The notes: generated by a model not told the origin, from the sequence alone. Shown: positions 6,624 through 13,915, counted from the first letter of the stretch. The stretch is 22,083 bases of DNA from an uncultured Lachnospiraceae bacterium (GCA_947177925.1 CAMWWJ010000013.1:1-22083); one strand, 5' to 3'. Numbers and translations are program-made.

Positions 6624-6914
6624 TTTCATTTCCTCCGTTTTCTTCGATGCTACCTGCGCATCCATAGTTACTAATTGACTGGGAAGGCAAGATATGATGC
6701 CTACTACACCTTCCAGCCGGGATATCCCGACCTTTCCGATACTTCGATAAAGATTTCCTTCTCGGTATCAATAAGTAATTTCCCGTAGGCTCACTACGTT
6801 CCATTATCTTAAATCGGTATGTGTTTTGACGGAAACACGATACCTTCAGCCGCACATCATAATGTGACAAGAATACTTGAATTCCTTTGGTCAGATTTTA
6901 CTTTCTTTGCGGAA
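6624..6914 (-). promoter_or_regulatory. Structured 291-nt rpmJ-rpsM spacer, candidate regulatory leader
   Basis: No supportable gene lies here. Several inverted repeats are present: GGTAT+GTGTTTT against AAACAC+ATACC at 6816-6844; CGTAG/CTACG at 6784-6788/6794-6798; the perfect palindrome CGGGATATCCCG at 6718-6729; and GGAAGG/CCTTCC enclosing AGGC/GCCT in 6682-6714. None is followed by a T-run on the minus strand, so it is not obviously a terminator. In related operons rpmJ and rpsM lie a few tens of bases apart, so this is an unusually long leader for rpsM. In E. coli, S4 represses at the rpsM leader; a similar role here is only an inference. Confidence 0.5.
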
Positions 6915-7028
6915 TTATCCTTGTCTTTGTTTGTGTTTCGGATTTTCACAGATTACTCTGATCTGTCCTTTTCTCTTAATAATTTTGCATTTTTCGCAAA
7001 TTGGTTTTACTGATGATCTAACTTTCAC
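6915..7028 (-). CDS. rpmJ: Large-subunit ribosomal protein bL36 (zinc type)
   Basis: A 37-codon gene starting with GTG at 7028. The protein has C11, C14, C27 and H32, the Cys3-His zinc site of the C+ form of bL36, and ends in the usual NPKHKQRQG. AAAGGAGGG (7035-7043) lies upstream at good distance. bL36 is the smallest 50S protein and binds 23S rRNA near the GTPase-associated region. Position between infA and rpsM is the classic one. A promoter at 7061-7089 lies directly upstream. Confidence 0.97.
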   Translation of the reverse strand: MKVRSSVKPICEKCKIIKRKGQIRVICENPKHKQRQG

Positions 7029-7060
7029 GTTAAACCCTCCTTTCAAAAAGACCGTTTTAC

Positions 7061-7089
7061 ATTATAGCACACAAAAACTATCAATGCAA
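7061..7089 (-). promoter_or_regulatory. Extended -10 promoter in front of rpmJ
   Basis: On the minus strand, TGCTATAAT (complement of 7061-7069) is a perfect extended -10 element. TTGCAT (complement of 7084-7089) lies 17 bp upstream as a partial -35. The start would be near 7054, about 25 nt before the GTG of rpmJ. This gives the rpmJ-rpsM-rpsK-rpsD-rpoA-rplQ part its own transcription start. Confidence 0.65.
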
Positions 7090-7097
7090 TAGTTTTT
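7073..7097 (-). terminator. AT-only hairpin at the infA stop (weak terminator)
   Basis: AAAAACTAT (7073-7081) and ATAGTTTTT (7089-7097) form a 9-bp stem with a 7-nt loop, overlapping the infA stop codon and the -35 region of the rpmJ promoter. The stem has one G-C pair only, so termination would be partial. Confidence 0.35.
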
Positions 7098-7315
7098 TAT
7101 TTATCTCTCCAAATGATTCTTCCTTTTGTCAAATCATATGGGGATAATTCTAAGGTTACTTTGTCGCCCGGTAAGATCCGGATGAAATTCTGTCTTAACT
7201 TGCCGCTTATATGGGCGAGCACTTTATGTCCATTTTCAAGTTCTACCTGAAACATGGTATTTGGCAATTTTTCAACTACGGTTCCTTCAATTTCAATTAC
7301 ATCTGCTTTCGACAT
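7097..7315 (-). CDS. infA: Translation initiation factor IF-1
   Basis: IF-1 binds the A site of the 30S subunit during initiation together with IF-2 and IF-3. The 72-residue protein is a single OB fold of exactly family length: MSKADVIEIEGTVVEKLPNT, HISGKLRQNFIRILPGDKV at about 35-53, and the ending DLTKGRIIWRDK. It lies 9 nt after the KOW protein gene, close enough for translational coupling. Confidence 0.98.
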   Translation of the reverse strand: MSKADVIEIEGTVVEKLPNTMFQVELENGHKVLAHISGKLRQNFIRILPGDKVTLELSPYDLTKGRIIWRDK

Positions 7316-7324
7316 GGTTACCTC

Positions 7325-7618
7325 CTAATTTTTCACGTCACCTGCTGTGGACTGACTTAAATCCAACTTCTGAACATTCTTTACTGCTCTTTTTATTTCC
7401 TCATCCCTTACCGGCTGATTTTCAAGCAACCGGTTTCCAAGGGCTTTATCGGCATTTTTATTCATTATCTGAACATGCTTCTTCTTTTTTTTCTTTGGAC
7501 GCTCCAGTGTCCTTAAAGAGCCGTCCGCTAAATAAACATATTCCTTTTCTTCTTTTACTATGATATAGATATGGTCTTTATCATGACCTGCTTTTGATAT
7601 CCCAAAGCTTCCTACCAT
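7325..7618 (-). CDS. KOW-domain RNA-binding protein (L14e-like), YbzG family
   Basis: A 97-residue protein with an N-terminal KOW motif (GSFGISKAGHDKDHIYIIV, about 3-21), then YLADGSLRTLERPKKKKKKH (29-48) and a polar C-terminal tail. This is the small L14e/L6e/L27e-like protein found between map and infA in Bacillus (YbzG position) and Clostridia. By family it probably binds rRNA or the ribosome; its exact job is not shown by the sequence. AAAGGA precedes the ATG, 42 nt after map. Confidence 0.9.
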   Translation of the reverse strand: MVGSFGISKAGHDKDHIYIIVKEEKEYVYLADGSLRTLERPKKKKKKHVQIMNKNADKALGNRLLENQPVRDEEIKRAVKNVQKLDLSQSTAGDVKN

Positions 7619-7660
7619 CTGAAATCCTTTCTGTTATCTGTTAAAGGGCTGCCTTTCTTC

Positions 7661-8413
7661 TTATAATAAGGTAAGTATTTCAGGCTCGCCCTCTGTAACC
7701 AGTATGGTGTTCTCATAGTGGGCGGACAAGGAACCGTCTGCCGAAACTACCGTCCAGTCATCTGCCAGCCATTCCACATCACATCTGCCCATATTGATCA
7801 TAGGCTCAACAGCAAGAGTCATGCCAGCCTTAAGCTTCAAGCCTTTTCGTCTCTGGGCAAAGTTTGGAATCTGAGGATCCTCATGGAGCTTCGTTCCGAT
7901 TCCGTGTCCTACCAGTTCTCTTACGATTCCGTAGCCAAACTGGCTGATATAGCTGTCGATTCGATTGGATATATCAAAAAGGTGCCCGCCTTCTACGGCT
8001 GCCTTGATTCCTTCGAAAAAGCTCTGCTTTGTCCTTTCGATTAAAAGCTCCGCCTCTTCACTGATTTTTCCTACAGCATGGGTTCTTGCCGCATCGGAAT
8101 GATAGCCCTTGTAAATAAGTCCTGCATCCAGACTGACAATATCCCCTTCCTTTAAGATCCTGTCATCCGTTGGAATCCCATGAACGACCTGCTCATTAAC
8201 AGATACGCAAATAGAGGCGGGAAATCCATTGTAATTTAAAAAGTTGGGAATGCAGCCGTAGCTGCGGATCAGCTTTTCGCCTAATCTGTCAATGTCCAGA
8301 GTTGTCATGCCGGGTTTGATTGCCTCTCCAAGCTTTGCATGTACTTCAGCAAGTATCTTCCCCGAATCCCTCATTAGTCCGATTTCTCTTTCAGATTTAA
8401 TTGATACGGCCAT
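7661..8413 (-). CDS. map: Methionine aminopeptidase, type I
   Basis: Removes the initiator methionine from new proteins when the second residue is small. The 250-residue pita-bread fold carries all five metal ligands: D96, D107, H170, E203 and E234, plus the catalytic H78, each one number below E. coli MetAP. No N-terminal zinc-finger or SH3 linker is present, so it is the short type Ia. It begins 3 nt after the adk stop, and its ribosome binding site (GGGAG) lies inside the end of adk, which implies coupled translation. Confidence 0.98.
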   Translation of the reverse strand: MAVSIKSEREIGLMRDSGKILAEVHAKLGEAIKPGMTTLDIDRLGEKLIRSYGCIPNFLNYNGFPASICVSVNEQVVHGIPTDDRILKEGDIVSLDAGLIYKGYHSDAARTHAVGKISEEAELLIERTKQSFFEGIKAAVEGGHLFDISNRIDSYISQFGYGIVRELVGHGIGTKLHEDPQIPNFAQRRKGLKLKAGMTLAVEPMINMGRCDVEWLADDWTVVSADGSLSAHYENTILVTEGEPEILTLL

Positions 8414-8416
8414 AGC

Positions 8417-9061
8417 TTATTCTCCCAAGATGTTTACGATTGCTTGAAAAACATCTTCCATAGGGATCGTGCCGTCAACGGATTTCAGCACTCCCTTTTT
8501 CTCATAAAAATCTATTAACGGCTGGGTCTGTTCATGATATACGCCCAAGCGGTTCTTTACGGTTTCCGGCTTATCGTCATCTCTTAAAATAAGCTCTTTC
8601 CCACATCTATCACAAATTCCTTCTGCCTTTGGCGGAATGTGTTCAATATGATAGGTAGCGCCGCAAGAGAGGCAGGCACGTCTGCCAGACATCCGATTGA
8701 TAATATTTTCATCGGGAACATCCACGTTGATTGCAAAATCAATTTTATCGCCAAGTTCATTTAGGGCATTGTCAAGCACTTCTGCTTGAGGAATGGTTCT
8801 TGGAAAACCGTCTAACACATATCCGTTCTTGCAATCATCATTTGCCACTCTGTCCAACAGAATCTTTACCGTTAATTCATCCGGCACCAATAATCCCTGA
8901 TCCATATACTTTTTCGCTTCCATTCCAAGCTCTGTGCCGTTCTTGATATTTGCCCGGAAAATATCACCTGTTGAAATATGGGGAACACCATACTTATCTG
9001 CAATCATTTTTGCCTGTGTCCCTTTTCCTGCTCCCGGAGCACCTAACATAATAATTTTCAT
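8417..9061 (-). CDS. adk: Adenylate kinase
   Basis: Catalyses ATP + AMP = 2 ADP in the cytoplasm. The 214-residue long form has the P-loop GAPGAGKGT at 7-15, the AMP-binding region STGDIFRANI at 30-39, DGFPRT at 84-89, and a LID domain with four cysteines C130, C133, C150 and C153. The cysteines form the structural zinc site usual in Gram-positive enzymes. GGAGG lies before the ATG. secY is 97 nt upstream, with a strong hairpin in the spacer. Confidence 0.98.
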   Translation of the reverse strand: MKIIMLGAPGAGKGTQAKMIADKYGVPHISTGDIFRANIKNGTELGMEAKKYMDQGLLVPDELTVKILLDRVANDDCKNGYVLDGFPRTIPQAEVLDNALNELGDKIDFAINVDVPDENIINRMSGRRACLSCGATYHIEHIPPKAEGICDRCGKELILRDDDKPETVKNRLGVYHEQTQPLIDFYEKKGVLKSVDGTIPMEDVFQAIVNILGE

Positions 9062-9121
9062 CTTAAAACCTCCAAATTAGGTTACTACTGTCTGTAAATG
9101 TTACTGTTTAATCAACTTATT

Positions 9122-9150
9122 TTGGGACAAGCGGAATCCGCCTGCCCCAA
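9122..9150 (-). other. Strong hairpin in the secY-adk spacer
   Basis: Arms at 9122-9134 and 9138-9150 enclose a 3-nt loop. In the minus-strand RNA all 13 positions pair, two as G-U; on the plus strand these same positions are A-C mismatches. That asymmetry argues the structure works in the operon mRNA. After the hairpin comes AAATAAG, not a U-tract, so simple termination is unlikely. It starts 9 nt after the secY stop. Confidence 0.65.
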
Positions 9151-9158
9151 TTTTTCTT

Positions 9159-10478
9159 CTAATCATTTAAGAAACCTTTGTAATTTCTTACTAACATCAA
9201 AGATTCAATCTGTTTGATCGTCTCTAAAATAACGCTGACGATAATGATCAGGCTGGTACCGCCAAAGTCTATGCTTGCTTTGAATACTCCGTTAAAAATA
9301 AACGGAAGCACCGCTACGATAATAAGACCAACGGCTCCAATGAATATAATATAGTTTAATACCTTTGATAAATAGTCCGTAGTAGGCCTTCCCGGTCTGA
9401 TACCCGGAATGAAGCCGCCCTGCTTTTTAATGTTATTGGATACTTCCAATGGATTGAATGTAATGGAAGTATAAAAATAAGCAAAAACTACTACCAGCAC
9501 AATATAAACCAGTAAGCCAATAGAATAAATCGGCTCGGAAGGATTGCACCAGTTTCCTGAATTCAATCCTTTTAATATTTCTGCTCCTACGCCTGTTCCT
9601 TTATATCCTGCCAACTGACAGATTACAATAGGGAACTGCATTAAAGAGGAAGCAAAGATAATCGGGATAACGCCTGCCGTATTGATTTTTAACGGAATGG
9701 TAGAGGATTGTCCTCCCACCATTTTTCTTCCCTGTACTTTTTTTGCATATTGAACCGGAATCTTGCGGACGCCATCATTTAAAATAATGACAAGAACAAT
9801 CATTCCGATAATAATTGCAATTATGATTACTGCTGCAACAACACCCATGGCAATGTTCTTTGCATTTTTGACAAATTGGTCATAAAGTCCGGCCAGATCC
9901 TGAGGCATACGGGAAATAATATTGATAGTAAGCACGATGGAAATACCATTGCCAACTCCATTTTCCGTAATGCGTTCGCCTATCCACATTAAGAAGGCGC
10001 TGCCTGCTGTTAATGCCGTGATGACTACAATATAATCAATTACAATTGCATCTTCCTGTAATAATCCGGAACGGCCAAAGCCGATTGCCATTGCGGTAGC
10101 TTCAATTAAAGCAAGACCTACCGTTAAATACCGGGTTATGGCTGCTATTTTCTTTCTTCCGTCTTCTCCGTCCTTCTGCATTTCCTCTAATTTGGGAATC
10201 GCTATTGTCAAAAGCTGCATAATGATGGAGGAAGTAATATACGGAGTAATGTTCAATGCAAACACCGACATACTCAGAAAGGAACCACCTGTAAAAGCAT
10301 CAAAGAAATTAAAGGCATCCCCGGTCTGTTGGGAAAACCATTGGGAAAAATATTCCCGGTTTACGCCGGGTACCGGTAATTGGCATCCAAACCTGATTAC
10401 CAGTAACATGGCGAAGGTAAATAATAATTTCTTTCTGATTTCTTTTACTTTAAAGGCATTTTTTAACGTTGTTAGCAT
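9159..10478 (-). CDS. secY: Protein translocase channel subunit SecY
   Basis: SecY forms the membrane channel for Sec-dependent export with SecE and SecG. The 439-residue protein has about ten hydrophobic helices. The plug/second-helix region GGSFLSMSVFALNITPYITS is at about 64-83, and the C5 loop contains SNNIKKQGGFIPGIRPGRPT, where SecA and ribosomes bind. Length is normal. Its ATG overlaps the rplO stop by one base (TAATG), so translation is coupled to L15. GAGGTG is 6-7 nt upstream. Confidence 0.98.
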   Translation of the reverse strand: MLTTLKNAFKVKEIRKKLLFTFAMLLVIRFGCQLPVPGVNREYFSQWFSQQTGDAFNFFDAFTGGSFLSMSVFALNITPYITSSIIMQLLTIAIPKLEEMQKDGEDGRKKIAAITRYLTVGLALIEATAMAIGFGRSGLLQEDAIVIDYIVVITALTAGSAFLMWIGERITENGVGNGISIVLTINIISRMPQDLAGLYDQFVKNAKNIAMGVVAAVIIIAIIIGMIVLVIILNDGVRKIPVQYAKKVQGRKMVGGQSSTIPLKINTAGVIPIIFASSLMQFPIVICQLAGYKGTGVGAEILKGLNSGNWCNPSEPIYSIGLLVYIVLVVVFAYFYTSITFNPLEVSNNIKKQGGFIPGIRPGRPTTDYLSKVLNYIIFIGAVGLIIVAVLPFIFNGVFKASIDFGGTSLIIIVSVILETIKQIESLMLVRNYKGFLND

Positions 10479-10918
10479 TAGATCACCTCTACTGTTCCAC
10501 CAAGAGCTTCAATTTTTTCCTTTGCTGACTCGCTGAATGCGTTCACTTTTACATTGAGCTTCTTGGTAAGTTCTCCATTTCCAAGAATCTTAACACCATC
10601 CTTAGGGTTCTTGATAACTCCGGCTTCCATTAACGCTTCTACATCAACGGTTGTATCATTATCAAATCTATCCAATACAGAAACATTGATTGCAACGATT
10701 TCCTTTGTATTGCGGTTTGTAAAACCTCTCTTAGGAATTCTTCTGTATAATGGCATCTGACCACCTTCAAAGCCCACTCTCGGTGCTCCTGAACGAGCCT
10801 TCTGGCCTTTATGACCCTTGCCGGCTGTCTTTCCATTGCCTGAACCGTGTCCACGGCCTCTTCTAAAATTATCGCTGTGCTTGGAACCCTCTGCAGGTTT
10901 TAAATTATATAATTCCAT
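10478..10918 (-). CDS. rplO: Large-subunit ribosomal protein uL15
   Basis: uL15 is a late-assembling 50S protein with a long N-terminal extension into 23S rRNA. The start is set at the ATG at 10918 (MELYNLKPAEGS, 146 residues). The GGAGG is 7 nt before it, while the in-frame GTG two codons upstream almost touches the GGAGG. The glycine- and arginine-rich N-terminus (RRGRGHGSGNGKTAGKGHKG) and the motif GFEGGQMPLYRRIPKRGF are typical. The stop overlaps the secY start. Confidence 0.97.
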   Translation of the reverse strand: MELYNLKPAEGSKHSDNFRRGRGHGSGNGKTAGKGHKGQKARSGAPRVGFEGGQMPLYRRIPKRGFTNRNTKEIVAINVSVLDRFDNDTTVDVEALMEAGVIKNPKDGVKILGNGELTKKLNVKVNAFSESAKEKIEALGGTVEVI

Positions 10919-10943
10919 GACCACACCTCCTTGTCTTTTCTTA

Positions 10944-11129
10944 TTAAGCTTCTTCTACTTTCACTAAGTGACAAACCTGTTTGATCATTCCTCTTGTTGC
11001 TGCATTGTCAGGAAGCTCTACAGTTTTGTTCAATTTCTTTAAACCAAGTGCTGCTACCGTAGCTCTGTGCTTTGGAATCGCACCGATTGTAGATTTCACT
11101 AAGGTAATTTTTAATGTTTTGTCTGCCAT
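10944..11129 (-). CDS. rpmD: Large-subunit ribosomal protein uL30
   Basis: A 61-residue short bacterial uL30 with the expected LKITLVKSTIGAIPKHRATV (6-25) and GLKKLNKTVELPD (29-41). The whole ferredoxin-like fold is present. AAGGAGG lies upstream, and just beyond it are two copies of the palindromic spacer repeat, so the gap to rpsE is 89 nt rather than the usual 15-30. Confidence 0.97.
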   Translation of the reverse strand: MADKTLKITLVKSTIGAIPKHRATVAALGLKKLNKTVELPDNAATRGMIKQVCHLVKVEEA

Positions 11130-11149
11130 CTTTTTATTCCTCCTTACCT

Positions 11150-11182
11150 TTCCCCTGAGCTCTTTGGCGATGGGGAGTTTCC
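11150..11182 (-). repeat. Intercistronic palindromic repeat, copy R1
   Basis: Starts TTCCCCTGAGC and ends GGCGATGGGGAGTTTCC on the plus strand. CCCC and GGGG pair as the outer stem; the inner stem is weaker than in the other copies (GC against GC, with TCTTTG between). It lies between rpsE and rpmD, in tandem with R2 and just upstream of the rpmD ribosome binding site. Confidence 0.8.
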
Positions 11183-11186
11183 GCCT

Positions 11187-11218
11187 TTCCCCTAAGCCAT
11201 TGGCGATGGGGAGTTTCC
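11187..11218 (-). repeat. Intercistronic palindromic repeat, copy R2
   Basis: TTCCCCTAAGCC, then ATT, then GGCGATGGGGAGTTTCC. CCCC/GGGG and GCC/GGC pair around a symmetric 3x3 internal loop and a 3-nt loop. It abuts the rpsE stop codon (11219-11221) with no gap, in tandem with R1. Confidence 0.85.
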
Positions 11219-11728
11219 TTAAGCCATGATCTCATCCACGGATTTACCACGGTTCTTAGCTACTTCTTCTGGAGTTTTTAACTGGCTTAATCCTTCAATA
11301 GTTGCTAAAACAACATTTTGCTTATTGTTGGATCCTAAAGATTTTGTACGGATGTTCTTAATGCCTGCAAGCTCGCACACGCTACGTGCAGGACCGCCTG
11401 CGATAACACCTGTACCTTCAGGAGCTCTCTTAAGAAGTACGGAAGCACTTCCAAATCCTCCAAGTGTATCATGTGTAATACTGTTATTTTCATCCAATGC
11501 AACAGAAACAAGTCTCTTTGCTGCATCTTCTTTTCCTTTGCGGATAGCTTCCGGAATTTCTGCTGCCTTTCCAAGACCTGCGCCTACATGTCCGTTGCCA
11601 TCTCCTACTACAACTAAAGCAGTGAATCGGAAGTTACGACCACCTTTAACAACCTTAGTTACACGTTTGATGGAAACTACTTTTTCGGTTAATTCCATGT
11701 TGCTGGTATCAATGATTGTACGTTTCAT
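11219..11728 (-). CDS. rpsE: Small-subunit ribosomal protein uS5
   Basis: uS5 sits at the mRNA entry side of the 30S subunit and affects decoding accuracy and mRNA unwinding. The 169-residue protein has the N-terminal double-stranded-RNA-binding-like domain with VVKGGRNFRFTALVVVGDGN (26-45) and GHVGAGLGKAAEIPEAIRKG (46-65). The C-terminal domain contains GTGVIAGGPARSVCELAGI. The start MKRTIIDTSNMEL matches related Firmicutes. It follows rplR by 19 nt. Confidence 0.98.
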   Translation of the reverse strand: MKRTIIDTSNMELTEKVVSIKRVTKVVKGGRNFRFTALVVVGDGNGHVGAGLGKAAEIPEAIRKGKEDAAKRLVSVALDENNSITHDTLGGFGSASVLLKRAPEGTGVIAGGPARSVCELAGIKNIRTKSLGSNNKQNVVLATIEGLSQLKTPEEVAKNRGKSVDEIMA

Positions 11729-11747
11729 GTGATGTTCTCCTTCCTTC

Positions 11748-12116
11748 CTAGAATTCTAAGCCAGCTTCTCTGGCTGCATCTGCTAATGCTGCGATTTTAC
11801 CCTGATATATAAAGCCGCCTCTGTCAAAGACTACTTCTTTAATGCCTTTTTCCAATGCTTTTTTTGCAATCACGGTTCCTAAGTATGCTGCTGCTTCAAC
11901 GTCGTTGGTCTTTTTCAGCTCAGCCTTTACGTCCTTTTCAAGCGTAGATGCTGCTACTAATGTGTTTCCAACTGTATCGTCGATAATTTGAGCATACATA
12001 TGATTATTGCTTCTAAACACAGCCAAACGTGGTCTTTCAGCAGTACCTGAAAAACGGTTACGAATTTTTTTGTGTTTTTTGATACGAACTTTTGCTCTTG
12101 ATTCTTTTTTAACCAT
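11748..12116 (-). CDS. rplR: Large-subunit ribosomal protein uL18
   Basis: uL18 binds 5S rRNA in the central protuberance with uL5. The 122-residue protein has the basic N-terminus (KKESRAKVRIKKHKKIRNRF), the core SGTAERPRLAVFRSNNHMYA at 23-42 and the C-terminal FDRGGFIYQGKIAALADAAR. Length and motifs are ordinary. It is 17 nt after rplF. Confidence 0.98.
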   Translation of the reverse strand: MVKKESRAKVRIKKHKKIRNRFSGTAERPRLAVFRSNNHMYAQIIDDTVGNTLVAASTLEKDVKAELKKTNDVEAAAYLGTVIAKKALEKGIKEVVFDRGGFIYQGKIAALADAAREAGLEF

Positions 12117-12133
12117 TTTGTTACTCTCCTTAT

Positions 12134-12676
12134 CTATTTCTTACCAGTCTTACCAACTTTACGTCTGATTGTTTCATCAGCATATTTAATACCTTTGCCC
12201 TTATATGGCTCAGGTCTTCTCTTATCTCTGATTTCAGCTGCGAATTGGCCAACTTTTTCTTTATCGATACCCTTAACGATAATGATGTTCTGTCCGTCTA
12301 AAACAGTTTCGATGCCTTCCGGATCTTCCATTTCAACCGGATGGGAATATCCTAATGATAAGGTTAACTTTTTACCCTGCTTTGCTGCTCTGTAACCAAC
12401 ACCGTTTACTTCCAGCTTTTTCTCGTAGCCTTCTGTAACACCTACTACCATGTTGTTGATCAAAGTTCTTGTTAAGCCGTGTAAGGATTTCATTTTCTTT
12501 AAATCGTTAGGTCTTGTTACAAGAACTTCATTTCCTTCAAGCTTGATTTCCATTTCCCCGGGTAACACTCTTTCCAATGTTCCCTTTGGACCTTTTACAG
12601 TCACTTTATTATTTTCTGCAATATCAACAGTTACTCCTGCCGGTACTGCGATTGGCATTCTTCCTATACGTGACAT
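12134..12676 (-). CDS. rplF: Large-subunit ribosomal protein uL6
   Basis: uL6 lies at the base of the factor-binding stalk near the sarcin-ricin loop. The 180-residue protein is of usual length, with two repeated domains. MSRIGRMPIAVPAGVTVDI starts the first, and the C-terminal signature RPEPYKGKGIKYADETIRRK (155-174) closes the second. It lies 33 nt after rpsH. Confidence 0.98.
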   Translation of the reverse strand: MSRIGRMPIAVPAGVTVDIAENNKVTVKGPKGTLERVLPGEMEIKLEGNEVLVTRPNDLKKMKSLHGLTRTLINNMVVGVTEGYEKKLEVNGVGYRAAKQGKKLTLSLGYSHPVEMEDPEGIETVLDGQNIIIVKGIDKEKVGQFAAEIRDKRRPEPYKGKGIKYADETIRRKVGKTGKK

Positions 12677-12709
12677 GCCCGTACCTCCTATTATTTTACT
12701 TTGCCAGTA

Positions 12710-13111
12710 TTACCATACAAAAGCAAGAACTTCTCCGCCTATGTTAAGCTGTCTGGCCTTTTTATCAGTTACAACGCCTTGATTTGTAGAAATGATTGCA
12801 ACACCAAGTCCTCCAAGTACTCTTGGAAGCTCATCCTTGCCTGCATATACACGAAGACCAGGCTTTGAAATCCTCTTAAGGCCGGTAATGATTTTTTCAT
12901 TCTTATCTGCGCCATATTTTAAAGTAACACGGATTGTCTTGAAGTTTCCGTCTTCTACCAAATCATATTTTTTAATATAACCTTCATCTAAAAGAATGTC
13001 GGCAATAGCAATTTTCATTTTAGATGCAGGGATATCAACTGTATCATGTTTTGCAGTGTTTGCATTACGGATTCTTGTAAGCATATCTGCAATTGGATCG
13101 CTCATTGTCAT
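12710..13111 (-). CDS. rpsH: Small-subunit ribosomal protein uS8
   Basis: uS8 binds helix 21 of 16S rRNA, and in E. coli it is the repressor of the spc operon. The 133-residue protein starts MTMSDPIADMLTRIRNAN, with GGAGG 8 nt before the first ATG. The C-terminal RNA-binding signature STNQGVVTDKKARQLNIGGE (109-128) is complete. Whether it regulates this operon cannot be seen: the E. coli site lies in the rplX-rplE region, and I found no matching structure there. Confidence 0.98.
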   Translation of the reverse strand: MTMSDPIADMLTRIRNANTAKHDTVDIPASKMKIAIADILLDEGYIKKYDLVEDGNFKTIRVTLKYGADKNEKIITGLKRISKPGLRVYAGKDELPRVLGGLGVAIISTNQGVVTDKKARQLNIGGEVLAFVW

Positions 13112-13136
13112 TTCAGTTGCCTCCTTTACTTTCCCC

Positions 13137-13322
13137 TTACCAGCTTGCTTTCTTAACGCCTGGGATTTGTCCTTTATATGCTAACTCACGGAAACAGATT
13201 CTGCAGATTCCGTATTTTCTTAAATATGCGTGTGGACGTCCACAGATTCTGCAACGTGTATATTCTCTTGTGGAGAATTTCGGTTTGCGCTGCTGTTTCA
13301 CTTTCATTGCTGTTTTAGCCAT
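13137..13322 (-). CDS. rpsN: Small-subunit ribosomal protein uS14, zinc-binding type
   Basis: A 61-residue S14 with C24, C27, C40 and C43 in two CxxC pairs (CRICGRPHAY...CRICFREL), the zinc form (called rpsZ/rpsN1 in some species). It lies in the 30S head. The ending GQIPGVKKASW is the family signature. Repeat copy R3 separates it from rplE, giving a 53-nt spacer. Confidence 0.98.
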   Translation of the reverse strand: MAKTAMKVKQQRKPKFSTREYTRCRICGRPHAYLRKYGICRICFRELAYKGQIPGVKKASW

Positions 13323-13340
13323 GAATTTACCTCCTTACTA

Positions 13341-13372
13341 TTCCCCTGAGCCGTTGGCGATGGGGACTTACC
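13341..13372 (-). repeat. Intercistronic palindromic repeat, copy R3
   Basis: TTCCCCTGAGCC, then GTT, then GGCGATGGGGACTTACC. The same 4-bp outer and 3-bp inner stem as R2. It starts 3 nt after the rplE stop and ends just before the rpsN ribosome binding site. Confidence 0.85.
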
Positions 13373-13375
13373 TAC

Positions 13376-13915
13376 TTATTTTGCAAATGGCATATTGAAT
13401 AATGCCAATAATTCACGAGCTTCTTCGTCTGTCTTTGCTGTAGTAACGAAAATTACGTCCATACCTCTTACTTTATCCACCTTATCATATTCGATTTCGG
13501 GGAAAATAAGCTGCTCCTTAATACCAAGGGCATAATTTCCTCTGCCGTCAAAAGCATTTGGATTCACGCCGCGGAAGTCACGTACACGAGGCAATGCCAA
13601 GTTCACTAAACGATCTAAGAACTCATACATCTTTTCCCCACGAAGCGTAACCTTACATCCGATTGGCATTCCTTCTCTGATCTTGAAGTTTGCCACTGAA
13701 TTTTTAGCCTTTGTCAGTACCGCTTTCTGTCCGGAAATCGTTTCTAAATCTTTTACCGCTGATTCTAAGATCTTGGCATTGTCCTTTGCTTCACCAACAC
13801 CCATGTTGATAACGATTTTGTCAAGCTTTGGCACTTCCATAACATTTTTATATTCAAACTTTTTAATCATAGCATCTACGATTTCGTTTTTATACATATC
13901 TTTGAGTCTACTCAC
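13376..13915 (-). CDS. rplE: Large-subunit ribosomal protein uL5
   Basis: uL5 binds 5S rRNA in the central protuberance and contacts P-site tRNA. The 179-residue protein has the signature KLDKIVINMGVGEAKDNAKI (30-49), then GQKAVLTKAKNSVANFKIREG (about 68-88) and GCKVTLRGEKMYEFLDRLVN. Ordinary length. It is 24 nt after rplX. Confidence 0.98.
   Translation of the reverse strand: MSRLKDMYKNEIVDAMIKKFEYKNVMEVPKLDKIVINMGVGEAKDNAKILESAVKDLETISGQKAVLTKAKNSVANFKIREGMPIGCKVTLRGEKMYEFLDRLVNLALPRVRDFRGVNPNAFDGRGNYALGIKEQLIFPEIEYDKVDKVRGMDVIFVTTAKTDEEARELLALFNMPFAK

Noticed and set aside
6624..6665. Upstream extension of rpsM by 14 codons
   Set aside because: GGAGGA at 6631-6636 lies inside it and serves the ATG at 6623. 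The family starts MARIAG, and no ribosome binding site precedes 6665.
6601..6870. 89-codon minus-strand open frame in the rpmJ-rpsM spacer
   Set aside because: It overlaps the rpsM start in another frame, lacks a good ribosome binding site, has an odd composition and runs through hairpin-forming sequence.
11150..11218. CRISPR-like interpretation of tandem repeats R1-R2
   Set aside because: Only two units, almost no spacer between them, and similar units elsewhere in intercistronic gaps; no cas genes.
11226..11732. 168-codon plus-strand open frame opposite rpsE
   Set aside because: It is the antisense shadow of a conserved gene, caused by codon bias; no ribosome binding site or promoter for it.
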